Of a stretch of DNA of 64,000 bases, positions 35,517-44,553 are shown one piece after another. Position 1 is the stretch's first letter. Every line of letters starts with the position of its first letter. The stretch lies in contig NZ_JAJOYU010000009.1 in assembly GCF_021290985.1 (NCBI RefSeq), positions 62,001 to 126,000 on the forward strand, given 5' to 3'. Source of the stretch: Rheinheimera soli (GTDB lineage Bacteria; Pseudomonadota; Gammaproteobacteria; Enterobacterales; Alteromonadaceae). A program made the position numbers and the translations under genes. Under the pieces are notes generated by a model that was not told the origin of the DNA, made no database searches, and saw only the letters and a program-made list of their open reading frames with translations.

Positions 35517-37904
35517 GTGTCGTATTCAGGTTGTTTTCACTGCAATGAAGTTATTCCCAAAGGTTCAGATTTTAGCCTGCTTATAGAGCAACAACAGAGG
35601 CAGTTTTGCTGCCCTGGTTGTCTGGCTGTTGCTGAAACTATTATCGATCAGGGACTGGGTGATTATTATAAATTCCGAACTGCCCCTGCCAGTAAAGCTG
35701 AACTGGTACCCGGTCAATTGCAATTGGTCAATTATGACAGCGCTGAAGTACTGGCCGATCTGACCCAAAACAAAGATAACCAAACTCAAATTGAGTTATC
35801 CATCAGTGGGATCAGCTGTGCAGCCTGCGCCTGGCTGATTGAAAAGCAACTGAAAAAGAATCCTGCCGTCTACAGCGTCAGCGTCAACTCCAGTACAGCC
35901 CGCTGCATCCTTAGTTGGGATGTAAAACAACTTAAACTCAGCGATATCCTCACCAGTATCAGTCAATTAGGCTATCAGGCTTCGCCTTTTATGGCCGATC
36001 AGGAAGAAGCTATTCAGCAAGCCGAGCTACGCCGTTTTTTAAAGCGCCTGGCTGTGTCCGGTATTATGAGTATGCAGGTAATGATGCTGGCGTTTGGCCT
36101 GTATTTTGGCGAATACACTGGCATAGAACCCCAATTTGAAGGTTATTTACGCTGGATCAGTTTGTTATTAACCACTCCTGTGGTGTTTTACAGCGCTAAG
36201 CCTTTTACTTTAAGTGCCTGGCGGGCAATCAAAGGCCGCGAGCTGAATATGGATGTGCCAGTGACTCTGGCTGTGTTTTATACCTTTATCGCTTCGGCTT
36301 ACGCGACTTTATTTGGCATAGGTGAAGTCTATTTTGAATCTGTGTGTATGTTTGTGTTTTTGCTGCAGCTCGGTAAGTTTTTTGAATTCCGCGCCAGAGC
36401 ACAGGCCCGTGCAGCGACCGGAAATTTATTAAAAATCATGCCGGTATCAGCCCGACTGGTGCAAGGTGATGAACTCATTCCAACCTCAGCCCGTCGTTTG
36501 GAAGCAGGACAGATTATTTTAGTACAAGCCGGTGAAACCATAGCCGCAGACGGTGTTGTGCTTTCGGGCGAAAGTTCGGTGGACGAATCCATGCTCACCG
36601 GCGAATACAAGGCTGTCAGCAAAGCAGCTGGCGACCTTGTGATGGCAGGCAGTATTAATCATGACGGTGTATTAAAAGTTACAGTACATCAGGCTTTAGT
36701 CTCTTCCCGTTTAGGCCAGATCATTAGTCTGCAGCAGCAGACTCTGAACCAAAAACCGCAAATCGTTGAAAAAACCACCCAACTTGCACGCTTTTTTATT
36801 CAGCGTTTGTTGGTCATAGCTTTGGCTACTTTTTTAGTCTGGTATTTCTGGCTGGATCAGGAAAGAGCCTTTTGGGTCACCTTATCGGTGCTGGTCGCCA
36901 CCTGCCCTTGCGCTTTAACCTTAGCCACGCCGACTGCTATTACCTGTGCTTTGGCTCGTTTAAACCGCAAAGGAATTTTGATAAAAAACCAACAAGTGCT
37001 GGAAATACTGCCACAACTGACATCGGTATTTCTTGATAAAACCGGTAGTCTGACCCAAGGCCGTTTTAGTATTTTACGCACCCAACTGCATAACACTGCA
37101 TATGACGAAGCAAGCCTGTTAGCATTGATTGCCCGTATTGAAACCTACTCAGAGCACCCTATAGCCCGAGCCTTTAACTCTTACCTGAACACAGAGATAA
37201 AAGTTGAGCAGGTACAAGTGCATGTTGGCTCAGGCTTATCGGCGCTCTGGCTGCAAAATGATGTTTCCTTGACTGTTAAAGTGGGCAGCGCGGCTTTTTG
37301 TGCTGTTCAGCACCAGACAGCTGCTGCCGTTTGCTGCACCATCAATAATCAATTAGTGTTATCGGTGGAACTTTCCGATGCGCTTCGCCCGGAAGTCCCT
37401 GCCCTTATGACTGCCTTAAAACAACGTGGTTTAACCTTGTCTATGCTGACGGGTGACTCTTCTGTTCAAGTGGAAGAAGTGCAGCACCAATTGCAGTTTG
37501 ATCAGGTATTTAAAGGCTGTAGTCCTGAACAAAAAGTAGAACATATCCAGCAGGCCGTCTCGCAAGGTGATAAAGTGCTGATGCTGGGCGACGGTATTAA
37601 TGACAGCCCTTGCTTCCACGCCGCTCATGTTTCAGTGGCATTAGATTCAGGCACAGATTTATCAAAAAATCAGGCTGATGTGGTCTTGCTGCACAATGAC
37701 TTACACTTAGTGCAGCAATTGATTGAAGGGGCCGTGCTTGCGCAGCGTATTGTGAAGCAAAATCTATGGTGGGCTGTGGGTTACAATCTGGTGATCATTC
37801 CTTTAGCTGTAGCAGGTTTTGTATCGCCTTATATAGCCGTGATTGGCATGTCATTCAGTTCTATTTTAGTGGTGTCTAACTCGCTGAGGTTACTCAAACC
37901 ATGA
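35517..37904 (+). CDS. fixI: Copper-exporting P-type ATPase for cbb3 assembly, FixI/CcoI
   Basis: Moves copper for insertion into the cbb3 oxidase. The 795-residue P1B ATPase has an N-terminal cysteine-rich stretch (CFHC, then CCPGC) typical of FixI, an HMA domain with CAAC at 101-104, eight membrane helices with the metal site CPC at 463-465, the phosphatase loop LTGEY, and GDGINDSP. The phosphorylation motif reads DKTGS with D507, where nearly all P-type ATPases have DKTGT. Starts at GTG two bases after fixH; its last 4 bases overlap ccoS. Confidence 0.93.
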   Translation: MSYSGCFHCNEVIPKGSDFSLLIEQQQRQFCCPGCLAVAETIIDQGLGDYYKFRTAPASKAELVPGQLQLVNYDSAEVLADLTQNKDNQTQIELSISGISCAACAWLIEKQLKKNPAVYSVSVNSSTARCILSWDVKQLKLSDILTSISQLGYQASPFMADQEEAIQQAELRRFLKRLAVSGIMSMQVMMLAFGLYFGEYTGIEPQFEGYLRWISLLLTTPVVFYSAKPFTLSAWRAIKGRELNMDVPVTLAVFYTFIASAYATLFGIGEVYFESVCMFVFLLQLGKFFEFRARAQARAATGNLLKIMPVSARLVQGDELIPTSARRLEAGQIILVQAGETIAADGVVLSGESSVDESMLTGEYKAVSKAAGDLVMAGSINHDGVLKVTVHQALVSSRLGQIISLQQQTLNQKPQIVEKTTQLARFFIQRLLVIALATFLVWYFWLDQERAFWVTLSVLVATCPCALTLATPTAITCALARLNRKGILIKNQQVLEILPQLTSVFLDKTGSLTQGRFSILRTQLHNTAYDEASLLALIARIETYSEHPIARAFNSYLNTEIKVEQVQVHVGSGLSALWLQNDVSLTVKVGSAAFCAVQHQTAAAVCCTINNQLVLSVELSDALRPEVPALMTALKQRGLTLSMLTGDSSVQVEEVQHQLQFDQVFKGCSPEQKVEHIQQAVSQGDKVLMLGDGINDSPCFHAAHVSVALDSGTDLSKNQADVVLLHNDLHLVQQLIEGAVLAQRIVKQNLWWAVGYNLVIIPLAVAGFVSPYIAVIGMSFSSILVVSNSLRLLKP

Positions 37905-38086
37905 GTATTATTTATGTGCTGATCCCTATCGCCATACTTTTTGTCTGCATTGGCCTTGGCATCTTTTTTTGGGCTGTACGTAGCCGCCAGTTTGATGATT
38001 TAAACAAAGAAGGCATGAGCATTTTGTTTGAAGAAGAAAAACAAGCCGCCCCTCAAAACGATAAAGACAAACTGCCGCCTCAATGA
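37901..38086 (+). CDS. ccoS: cbb3 oxidase maturation protein CcoS
   Basis: A 61-residue single-span membrane protein (MSIIYVLIPIAILFVCIGLG) followed by FFWAVRSRQFDDLNKEG, a segment that defines CcoS. Needed in other bacteria for cofactor insertion in cbb3 oxidase. Overlaps fixI and the next gene by 4 bases on each side, so all three are translationally linked. Confidence 0.92.
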   Translation: MSIIYVLIPIAILFVCIGLGIFFWAVRSRQFDDLNKEGMSILFEEEKQAAPQNDKDKLPPQ

Positions 38087-38769
38087 ACGCTGAACTTGCA
38101 GTAAACCTTTTTGCCGCTTTGACTATTGGTTTTTTAGGCAGCAGTCATTGCCTGGTGATGTGTGGCGGTATAGCCAGTGCACTTCAACTCTCTATGCCCG
38201 GCTTGAGTCTGATACAGCAACTGAAGTTGCAACTGATGCTCAGCCTCGGCCGTTTAACGATTTATAGCCTTTTAGGCGCACTGACAGGGGCTTTTGGTGC
38301 AGCCGTGCTGGTCAAACTAGGTATTAGTTTATTCTGGCTAAAACTGCTTGCCGGTGTCCTGCTGCTGCTGATGGCCTTTTATGTGGCACGCTTGTGGTTT
38401 GCTTTGACTGTACTGGAAAAGTTTGGCTCGGCTTTGTGGCGTAAAGTTCAGCCTGTCGCCAAAACTTTGTTACCCCTTGATAGCAGCCACAAAGCCTTAG
38501 CTTATGGTCTATGTTGGGGTTTTTTACCTTGTGGTCTGGTGTACAGCAGTTTAGGCTGGAGTCTGGCCAGTGGCAACGCCTTACAAGGCGCTTTACTGAT
38601 GTTGGCTTTTGGTATCGGAACTTTACCAGCCATGCTGGCGGTGGGAAGCTTTGCCCGTCAGTTAAGTCAGTTTAAAAATAATAAACTGATCAGAGCCAGT
38701 GCTGCTTTTTTACTGGCGCTCTATGCGTTGTACACTATAGCTATTGCATTAGCTCCACGACTTTTCTAA
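38083..38769 (+). CDS. TauE/SafE-like membrane protein of the cco cluster
   Basis: A 228-residue protein with about six membrane helices; it contains [16 protein letters not shown] near the start and [17 protein letters not shown] later, the paired cysteine segments of the urease-accessory/SafE-like group (sometimes CcoH-linked DsbD-type fold). These often sit at the end of cco assembly clusters and may handle metal or redox equivalents. The substrate is unknown. Its start overlaps ccoS by 4 bases. Confidence 0.75.
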   Translation: MNAELAVNLFAALTIGFLGSSHCLVMCGGIASALQLSMPGLSLIQQLKLQLMLSLGRLTIYSLLGALTGAFGAAVLVKLGISLFWLKLLAGVLLLLMAFYVARLWFALTVLEKFGSALWRKVQPVAKTLLPLDSSHKALAYGLCWGFLPCGLVYSSLGWSLASGNALQGALLMLAFGIGTLPAMLAVGSFARQLSQFKNNKLIRASAAFLLALYALYTIAIALAPRLF

Positions 38770-38798
38770 GCTGGGAAAGTTGCTATAAAGGAATATCT

Positions 38799-39515
38799 AT
38801 GTCCGGTTCAAATTTAAGTTGCCAACACTGCGGTTTTAGTCAGTTATGCCTGCCCTTCAGCCTGAGTAATGCTGAATTGGACACGCTGGACGATATTATC
38901 GAACGTAAAAAGCCTTTGCATAAAGGTGACTTTTTGGTGGAAGCCGGTACAGCTTTGCATTCTCTGTATGCCGTGCGTAGCGGATCTTTTAAAACTTTTA
39001 CCTTAACCGAATCCGGCGAAGAACAAATTACCGGCTTTCATTTGCCTGGTGATGTGATAGGTTTTGATGCGATAGGCGAGCAGCAGCATCCCAGCTTTGC
39101 TCAGGCACTCGAAACCGCTATGGTCTGTGAAATACCTTACAGTCAAATGGACCAGTTGATGGGCGAATTACCCAAACTTCGTCAACAAATGATGCGGCTG
39201 ATGAGTCAGGATATTAGCGGTGATCAGCAAATGTTGTTATTGCTGAACCGGAAAAATGCTGAAGAAAAACTGGCCGCCTTTTTAACCAATCTGGCTCAAC
39301 GTTTTTCTAATCGTGGTTTTTCAAAAAAAGAATTTCGTTTAAGCATGACCCGAGGCGAAATAGGCAATTATTTAGGCCTGACTGTTGAAACTATTAGCCG
39401 TTTATTAGGTCGATTCCATAAGGACGATTTAATACAGGTGGATGGAAAACTGATCAGCATCAGTAATCCGGACGCTTTAAGCAAACTGGCTGGTGGCTCC
39501 GCTATCGCTCGCTGA
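38799..39515 (+). CDS. fnr: Oxygen-responsive regulator FNR (EtrA/Anr type)
   Basis: Global regulator of the switch to anaerobic growth. The 238-residue CRP-family protein has the iron-sulfur ligands C8, C11, C17 ([10 protein letters not shown]) and C110 (MVCEIPY), the same spacing as E. coli FNR, a cyclic-nucleotide-like beta roll, and the DNA-recognition helix [12 protein letters not shown] with the E..SR pattern that reads TTGAT. It directly follows the cco assembly genes and precedes uspE and ttcA, a conserved order. Confidence 0.95.
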   Translation: MSGSNLSCQHCGFSQLCLPFSLSNAELDTLDDIIERKKPLHKGDFLVEAGTALHSLYAVRSGSFKTFTLTESGEEQITGFHLPGDVIGFDAIGEQQHPSFAQALETAMVCEIPYSQMDQLMGELPKLRQQMMRLMSQDISGDQQMLLLLNRKNAEEKLAAFLTNLAQRFSNRGFSKKEFRLSMTRGEIGNYLGLTVETISRLLGRFHKDDLIQVDGKLISISNPDALSKLAGGSAIAR

Positions 39516-39527
39516 TCATACAAAGTA

Positions 39528-39541
39528 TTGATCCAGCACAA
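39528..39541. promoter_or_regulatory. Possible FNR site upstream of uspE
   Basis: TTGATCCAGCACAA keeps a perfect left half of TTGAT-N4-ATCAA; the right half has two mismatches. It lies 72-85 bases before the uspE ATG. Confidence 0.3.
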
Positions 39542-39612
39542 GGAATTATCAGCCTACCTTCGCTACCTTGGCTACACTTACAGGGTACGCCTTAGCTTAG
39601 CAGGAGCATGAT

Positions 39613-40545
39613 ATGACCTTATATCCAAAAGTATTGGTAGTGCTGGACCCTTCTGTGGCTGAACAAAAAGCCCTGAATCGGGCCGTTGAACTGGCCAAAC
39701 TACAAGACTGCCAACTGACGGCCTTTTTATCCATTTACGATTTTTCTTACGAAATGACCACTATGTTATCCGGTGAAGAACGCGAGTCGATGCGTCAAGC
39801 CGTGATCAACGACCGTGAACTTTGGATCAGTGAACTGGTGGCCGTTTATCAGGAGCAAGGCCTGAAGATTGATATTCAGGTGGTCTGGCACAACAGGCCT
39901 TTTGAGGCCATAGTGCAGGCTGTTTTAGAAAAAGAGTACGATTTGGTGATCAAAGGCACCCATGATCACGACGTATTGAAGTCCATGATATTTACCCCAA
40001 CCGACTGGCATATTTTGCGTAAGTGCCCTTGCCCCGTATTGCTGGTCAAAGATCATGACTGGCCGGAGCATGGCAATATAGTGGCAGCTGTAAATGCTGG
40101 CAGTGAGCAAAGCCACCATAGCTCATTGAATCAACGTATTATTCAGCAATCGAAACAACTGGCCGCTCTGCTTAACGGCAAAGTGCAGCTGGTGAACGCT
40201 TTCCCTGGTACGCCGGTCAATATTGCTATCGAAATTCCTGAATTCAATCCACAGGAATACAACCAGACCATGAAAAACCACCATCTGGATTCAGTACAAA
40301 AGCTGGCGCGAGAGTTTGAATTAGATTCCAGTCAGACCCATGTCCTTGAAGGTATGCCAGAAGATGTGATCCCAAAAATGGCGCAACAACTGGATGCCGA
40401 AATGGTGGTGATTGGCACCATTGGCCGTACTGGTTTATCAGCGGCCATTATTGGCAATACAGCTGAGCATGTGATAGACAGGCTCGATTGTGACGTTTTG
40501 GCTGTCAAACCAGCAGGTTTTGTTTGCCCTTTAGCAAAACATTAA
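39613..40545 (+). CDS. uspE: Universal stress protein E
   Basis: A 310-residue cytoplasmic protein made of two tandem Usp domains. Each begins with a beta-strand and ATP-loop-like region (VLVVLDPSVAEQKALNRAVELA; later MVVIGTIGRTGLSAAIIGNTAE with the G-x2-G-x9-G(S/T) pattern). The order fnr-uspE-ttcA is the same as in E. coli. UspE is linked to stress tolerance and aggregation. AGGAG precedes the ATG. Confidence 0.93.
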   Translation: MTLYPKVLVVLDPSVAEQKALNRAVELAKLQDCQLTAFLSIYDFSYEMTTMLSGEERESMRQAVINDRELWISELVAVYQEQGLKIDIQVVWHNRPFEAIVQAVLEKEYDLVIKGTHDHDVLKSMIFTPTDWHILRKCPCPVLLVKDHDWPEHGNIVAAVNAGSEQSHHSSLNQRIIQQSKQLAALLNGKVQLVNAFPGTPVNIAIEIPEFNPQEYNQTMKNHHLDSVQKLAREFELDSSQTHVLEGMPEDVIPKMAQQLDAEMVVIGTIGRTGLSAAIIGNTAEHVIDRLDCDVLAVKPAGFVCPLAKH

Positions 40546-40572
40546 GTTCCGCAAGATCCAAAGCTACAAAGC

Positions 40573-40608
40573 TGGCGCGTAGTTGGTTATACTACGCGCC
40601 ATTTTTCC
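40573..40608 (+). terminator. Terminator of uspE
   Basis: Stem TGGCGCGTAG (40573-40582) and CTACGCGCCA (40592-40601) followed by TTTTT. A strong hairpin 27 bases after the stop. Confidence 0.88.
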
Positions 40609-40624
40609 GTAGGGTCGTTGTTTT

Positions 40625-41548
40625 ATGTCACATGCAGCCGAAGCCAAAGCACAATATAACCTGAACAAATTACACAAACGCCTGCGCCGTGGCGTAGGTC
40701 AGGCTATTGCTGACTTTAATATGATTGAAGAAGGCGACAAAGTCATGGTGTGCTTGTCAGGTGGTAAAGACAGCTACACTATGCTGGACATATTGCTCAA
40801 CCTGCAACAATCCGCCCCTATTCAATTTTCTATAGTTGCAGTGAATCTGGACCAGAAACAACCTGGTTTTCCGGCCGATGTTTTGCCCAATTATTTAAGC
40901 CGTATTGGTGTTGATTTTCAGATTGTGACTGAAGACACCTACTCTATTGTCAAAGACAAAATTCCTGAAGGCAAAACCACCTGCTCTTTATGCTCCCGTC
41001 TGCGCCGTGGCATTTTGTATCGCACAGCCAAAGAGCTTGGAGCCACTAAAATTGCATTGGGCCATCACCGCGACGACATGATTGAAACTATGTTTCTGAA
41101 TATGTTTTACGGCGGAAAAATGAAGTCCATGCCAGCTAAGCTGATCAGTGACAACGGCGAGCATATCGTCATTCGCCCTCTGGCCTATTGCCGCGAAAAA
41201 GACATCGAAAAATACTCCATTGCCCGTGAGTTTCCGATCATTCCTTGTAACTTATGCGGCTCACAAGATGGTTTGCAGCGTCAGGTCGTCAAGGAAATGC
41301 TGCAGGACTGGGACAAACGTTTCCCTGGCCGCATCGAAACTATGTTTCAGGCCATGCAGAATATTGTGCCTTCTCATATGATTGACAAAAATCTGTTTGA
41401 TTTTGCCGGCATCAGTAAGGACAGCCCACTACCTGCAGAAGGTGATATGGCCTTTGATAAACCTGACGTACCTAAAGTACCGGTAGGTTTAATCCAGGAT
41501 GAAGACGAACCAGCAACTGACAAAGTTCAGTTTGTAGAACTACTGTAG
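40625..41548 (+). CDS. ttcA: tRNA 2-thiocytidine biosynthesis protein TtcA
   Basis: Thiolates C32 of several tRNAs. The 307-residue protein has the PP-loop [15 protein letters not shown] near residue 45 and two iron-sulfur cysteine pairs, C120/C123 (CSLC) and C208/C211 (CNLC). [10 protein letters not shown] is the conserved middle segment. The C-terminal 40 residues are acidic and likely flexible. The stop codon lies inside a REP-like repeat. Confidence 0.96.
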   Translation: MSHAAEAKAQYNLNKLHKRLRRGVGQAIADFNMIEEGDKVMVCLSGGKDSYTMLDILLNLQQSAPIQFSIVAVNLDQKQPGFPADVLPNYLSRIGVDFQIVTEDTYSIVKDKIPEGKTTCSLCSRLRRGILYRTAKELGATKIALGHHRDDMIETMFLNMFYGGKMKSMPAKLISDNGEHIVIRPLAYCREKDIEKYSIAREFPIIPCNLCGSQDGLQRQVVKEMLQDWDKRFPGRIETMFQAMQNIVPSHMIDKNLFDFAGISKDSPLPAEGDMAFDKPDVPKVPVGLIQDEDEPATDKVQFVELL

Positions 41549-41570
41549 GGACCGGGCTTGCCCCGCCCGT
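41544..41570. repeat. REP-like palindromic element at the ttcA stop
   Basis: The stretch starts TGTAGGGA and holds the stem CGGGC (41553-41557) and GCCCG (41565-41569) around TTGCCCC. This form, TGTAGG followed by a G/C-rich palindrome with TTGCCC, resembles REP elements of pseudomonads and other gammaproteobacteria. It includes the TAG stop of ttcA. No T run follows, so it is not a classical terminator. Confidence 0.5.
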
Positions 41571-41608
41571 CTATAATTCCAATCCTATGTCAGGCCACAA
41601 TTCAGAAT

Positions 41609-42178
41609 TCAACAGCGCTTGTTAAATTCATCAAAGAGCAGCATCAGCTGCTCTTTTTCATTCGGGTAACCGCTTTGTAGCAACAGTTCCATCACCACTT
41701 CAACTGTACACAAAGCCCCTTCTTTTTGGTTACGCCGCAGTTTATAGGATGAAGGCTGATCAGCTGAAATACCCAACCGATAGCAGGATTGCAAATATGA
41801 GCTTTGCCTGAGCATTTTGGCTGCTTCCTGCCAGGTTGCATCCAACAACAGCCAATGTCTGACAGCTTCAGCCTGGCGCAATGCCAGTTGATTAGAAGCC
41901 GTTAGATTTTGAGGCTGATACAGGCCCAGCTGCAACAGATAACAGGCTACAGGCGTTTCAGCCGTCATCAGCTCAGGTGACAAGGGATAAACTAACCCCA
42001 GCTGTTGCTGAGTCGCTAATTCTAACAGCAGCACATTGGGCTCTTTCCGCTGCCACTCGATCAATTCAACCCTGACCTTCGCAGAAGCGGCCAAAGACTG
42101 GAGCACCAGAGCACCGGTATTGGTGTCCTTTTGCAGTTCTCTGCTGTGGGTCAGCAGATAAAGTACCAGCTCCGGCAT
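41609..42178 (-). CDS. DTW-domain protein, tRNA-uridine aminocarboxypropyltransferase-like
   Basis: A 189-residue protein. The DTW signature appears as LLLDATWQEAAKML and the C-terminal SYKLRRNQKEGALCTVEV matches the E. coli TapT (YfiP) pattern SAYRLR...CTAEV. Family members attach an aminocarboxypropyl group to uridine in tRNA using S-adenosylmethionine. Compared with TapT it lacks the N-terminal 30-40 residues bearing zinc-ligand cysteines: it begins directly at LVLYLLTHSRELQKDTNTG. It begins five bases after the DUF2987 gene stop, so it probably belongs to the same operon. Confidence 0.75.
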   Translation of the reverse strand: MPELVLYLLTHSRELQKDTNTGALVLQSLAASAKVRVELIEWQRKEPNVLLLELATQQQLGLVYPLSPELMTAETPVACYLLQLGLYQPQNLTASNQLALRQAEAVRHWLLLDATWQEAAKMLRQSSYLQSCYRLGISADQPSSYKLRRNQKEGALCTVEVVMELLLQSGYPNEKEQLMLLFDEFNKRC

Positions 42179-42183
42179 TTGGT

Positions 42184-42834
42184 TTAAGGTTGCTGTAACA
42201 AAGGCGTGGCGTGATCCGGTACTTTAGAAAACTCAACTGTTGCACTGTCAGCCAAATTGGCTGGTAATTGAATACGACAACGAGTTTGCTCACACAGCAG
42301 TTGCTGCTGAAAAGTTGCATCTGTACTTTGCGCCATCACTTCGGTCGCAAAATGCAGAGTTAAACCCGAAACATCTGGTAACCAGTACTTACCAAGACCA
42401 GCCAATGAATCTAAAAGCTCGTCGAACTGGCTTTGTAACTTACGCAGTTGAGCAACAGTCACCTGTTGTGGCACTGGCATTTTGCTGCGTAACTTAAAGT
42501 TTAAATCGCAGGAATGAGCACCCTCTGGCTGCTTCAATACGATTAATGCTTTACGGCTATTAAGCAACTCATCGTAAGGTAGAATCAGCTCACCATTGTT
42601 GGCGATAGTTAAAGGAGCTTCAGAAATGTCTGTTGTGATCACTGCATTGTCCACAACACAAGGATCGTTAGTGCCGGCTTTTTGCAGCATAAAGGCCAGC
42701 GTAATATCACTGAATTCGACCTTCTCGCTTTTTTTCATCCGGGAATAAAAGCCATCGTAATTAAATACGGTATCAGCTAAGGCTGAACCGCTAAAAACAA
42801 CCAGCGCACTGGCCAGAACATAAGATTTCATCAT
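42184..42834 (-). CDS. DUF2987-family exported protein
   Basis: A 216-residue protein with a signal peptide (cleavage after SALA near residue 20) and a predicted periplasmic beta-rich domain; it holds cysteines near 58, 104 and 180-186 (CEQTRC). I recall similar Shewanella and Vibrio proteins classed as DUF2987, without known function. Its ATG overlaps the stop of the upstream Bax-like gene by one base (TAATG), so the two are translationally coupled. Confidence 0.7.
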   Translation of the reverse strand: MMKSYVLASALVVFSGSALADTVFNYDGFYSRMKKSEKVEFSDITLAFMLQKAGTNDPCVVDNAVITTDISEAPLTIANNGELILPYDELLNSRKALIVLKQPEGAHSCDLNFKLRSKMPVPQQVTVAQLRKLQSQFDELLDSLAGLGKYWLPDVSGLTLHFATEVMAQSTDATFQQQLLCEQTRCRIQLPANLADSATVEFSKVPDHATPLLQQP

Positions 42835-43694
42835 TAGCTGTCTATATGTTTAGTATTGGCTTTGAGCATGGTATGGATTTCGTTAACATAATCCTGGCCA
42901 CGCTCTGAATACCGGATCAACCCTGTCACCAGATGGTGTCCGGCTACTTCGCCTTCAGCGCGGCGTTTTGCCCTGATTTGACGTAAATTTTCATACACAT
43001 AAAAGGTGTTCAGATTGTAGAAGTAACTGTTAATTGCAGCAGCTACATGAGGAAACACTGCCACCTCATGGTATTTACCTGCACTGCGTTTTTGTGGTAC
43101 CACACCACAACCTGCTCTGAAACACCACTGACCAAAAAAGTTATAGGCCTCTAAAGCAAAGCGACTGGTGCCCCAGCCTGATTCTTTTGCCGCCTGGATC
43201 AGCACTAAGTCCGCAGGTATCATGTCGACCCGGCTCAACAATAAGCGAAAACCTTCCGCATCTACGTCCGGATAATCCAGCTTAAATTCGTCGTACAGAC
43301 TATAAATAAAAGCGTATTCTTCCACTGTCAGTTCTTGTTGAGTCTGCTTCTGCTGAACTTCGATGATCTGCTGCCGGATATGCAATAGTCTGGCGTTTTC
43401 TCGTTCTATAAAAGGTAATAAATAGTCAAAAAAAGCCTTTTTCTTTTCAACCACATCTTTGTATTGCTCAAAATCTGGCACAGGCAGTAATTCGGGCATA
43501 GCCACAGGATAAGCCAGTCGTTTTAACAACTTGCGCTGGTCCGCAGCATCCAAAGCTGAAAGTTTAGAAGGCATTTGCCATTCTGCTAACGAAGCAATGT
43601 CTTCAACAGGAGCAGGTCTCAGCCATGGGTAAGCCGCGGCACAAAGCACGACAGCCCATAACAACAACCAAAAGCTCAATTCTGTTTTTTTCAT
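42834..43694 (-). CDS. Bax-like membrane-anchored glucosaminidase
   Basis: A 286-residue protein with one N-terminal helix (FWLLLWAVVLCAAAYPWL) and a C-terminal glucosaminidase domain of the Bax/FlgJ type: LIQAAKESGWGTSRFALEAYNFFGQWCF, given here in pieces, carries the probable catalytic Glu in AAKESGWG. Such enzymes cleave beta-N-acetylglucosaminyl bonds of peptidoglycan. I start at 43694 (MKKTELSF) because it has an AGGG site and a clean anchor; an ATG 159 bases earlier would precede the anchor with unrelated sequence. Confidence 0.82.
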   Translation of the reverse strand: MKKTELSFWLLLWAVVLCAAAYPWLRPAPVEDIASLAEWQMPSKLSALDAADQRKLLKRLAYPVAMPELLPVPDFEQYKDVVEKKKAFFDYLLPFIERENARLLHIRQQIIEVQQKQTQQELTVEEYAFIYSLYDEFKLDYPDVDAEGFRLLLSRVDMIPADLVLIQAAKESGWGTSRFALEAYNFFGQWCFRAGCGVVPQKRSAGKYHEVAVFPHVAAAINSYFYNLNTFYVYENLRQIRAKRRAEGEVAGHHLVTGLIRYSERGQDYVNEIHTMLKANTKHIDS

Positions 43695-43836
43695 GCGATA
43701 CCCTGATTTCGCCTTTATCCGAGCCCGCCACTGAATGAGCTGGACCACAACGGTGCGTATTCTAACCAGATCCGTTGATAGTTTCGACCACAAAATGGCC
43801 TGAACACTAAACCCACCAGGACAAGGAAACACTAAC

Positions 43837-43856
43837 ATATTGTATTTAAACAATAT
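43837..43856. promoter_or_regulatory. AT-rich palindrome upstream of the DUF4097-like gene
   Basis: ATATTGT (43837-43843) and ACAATAT (43850-43856) with a 6-base AT spacer, 57 bases before the ATG. A likely operator, since it lies in a divergent promoter region; the regulator is unknown. Confidence 0.4.
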
Positions 43857-43912
43857 TTAAGTTAGCAAGAAAACTGCATACTCGGCTATAACTATGAAAA
43901 AAGGAGAATAAC

Positions 43913-44545
43913 ATGCGTAAACTTACTTTAATTTCTGCTCTGGTTTTGGCTTTATCTGCAACAACAGCAGTAGCTGACGATGTCAAAGTGCTGGAAAAAA
44001 CTATAGATGCAAAAAGCTTTACCAAGCTGGTGCTCGACGTTCCTGTTGGTGAAATTGACGTAAAAGTAGCTGAAGGAACAGAAATCAGCTTAGTTGTCGA
44101 GTTAGAAGCTGACAAAAACTGGTTAGGTCGCAGCTCTGATATATCAGACGCAAGCATCAATGTACGTGAAGACGGTTCCACCCTGAAACTGAAGGTCGAT
44201 TTGGAAGATGACGACGATGTAAAACAAAGCTGGACAGTAAAAATGCCTGCAGAAATGGCAGTGGCATTAAATTTAGGTGTAGGCTCTGTTGAAGTTGACG
44301 ATCTGACTTCAGATATCAATGTCGATTTGGGTGTAGGCGATGTTGACATCAAAGTAGATACCAGCCTCTATGCTTCCATCGAACTGGATGCTGGTGTAGG
44401 TGATACATCTATTAAAGGTGGCAAAGGCCGTTATCAGCAGGAACGTGTATTAGTCACCAGTTCGAGTGAGTTAAATGGCTCAGGCAAAGCTGGACTGGAA
44501 GCCAATGTAGGTGTAGGTGATATTGAAGTGCGCGATAACCAGTAA
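43913..44545 (+). CDS. Exported DUF4097-like beta-helix protein
   Basis: A 210-residue exported protein with signal peptide (cleavage after TAVA near residue 21). The second half repeats a short turn-strand unit: GVGSVEVDD, GVGDVDIKV, GVGDTSIKG, GVGDIEVRD, spaced by 20-50 residues. Such repeats suggest a right-handed beta-helix of the DUF4097 (adhesin-like) type. It is strongly acidic. A clear Shine-Dalgarno (AAGGAG) precedes the ATG. Function unknown; it stands alone on its strand. Confidence 0.65.
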   Translation: MRKLTLISALVLALSATTAVADDVKVLEKTIDAKSFTKLVLDVPVGEIDVKVAEGTEISLVVELEADKNWLGRSSDISDASINVREDGSTLKLKVDLEDDDDVKQSWTVKMPAEMAVALNLGVGSVEVDDLTSDINVDLGVGDVDIKVDTSLYASIELDAGVGDTSIKGGKGRYQQERVLVTSSSELNGSGKAGLEANVGVGDIEVRDNQ

Positions 44546-44553
44546 TTGGTCTG

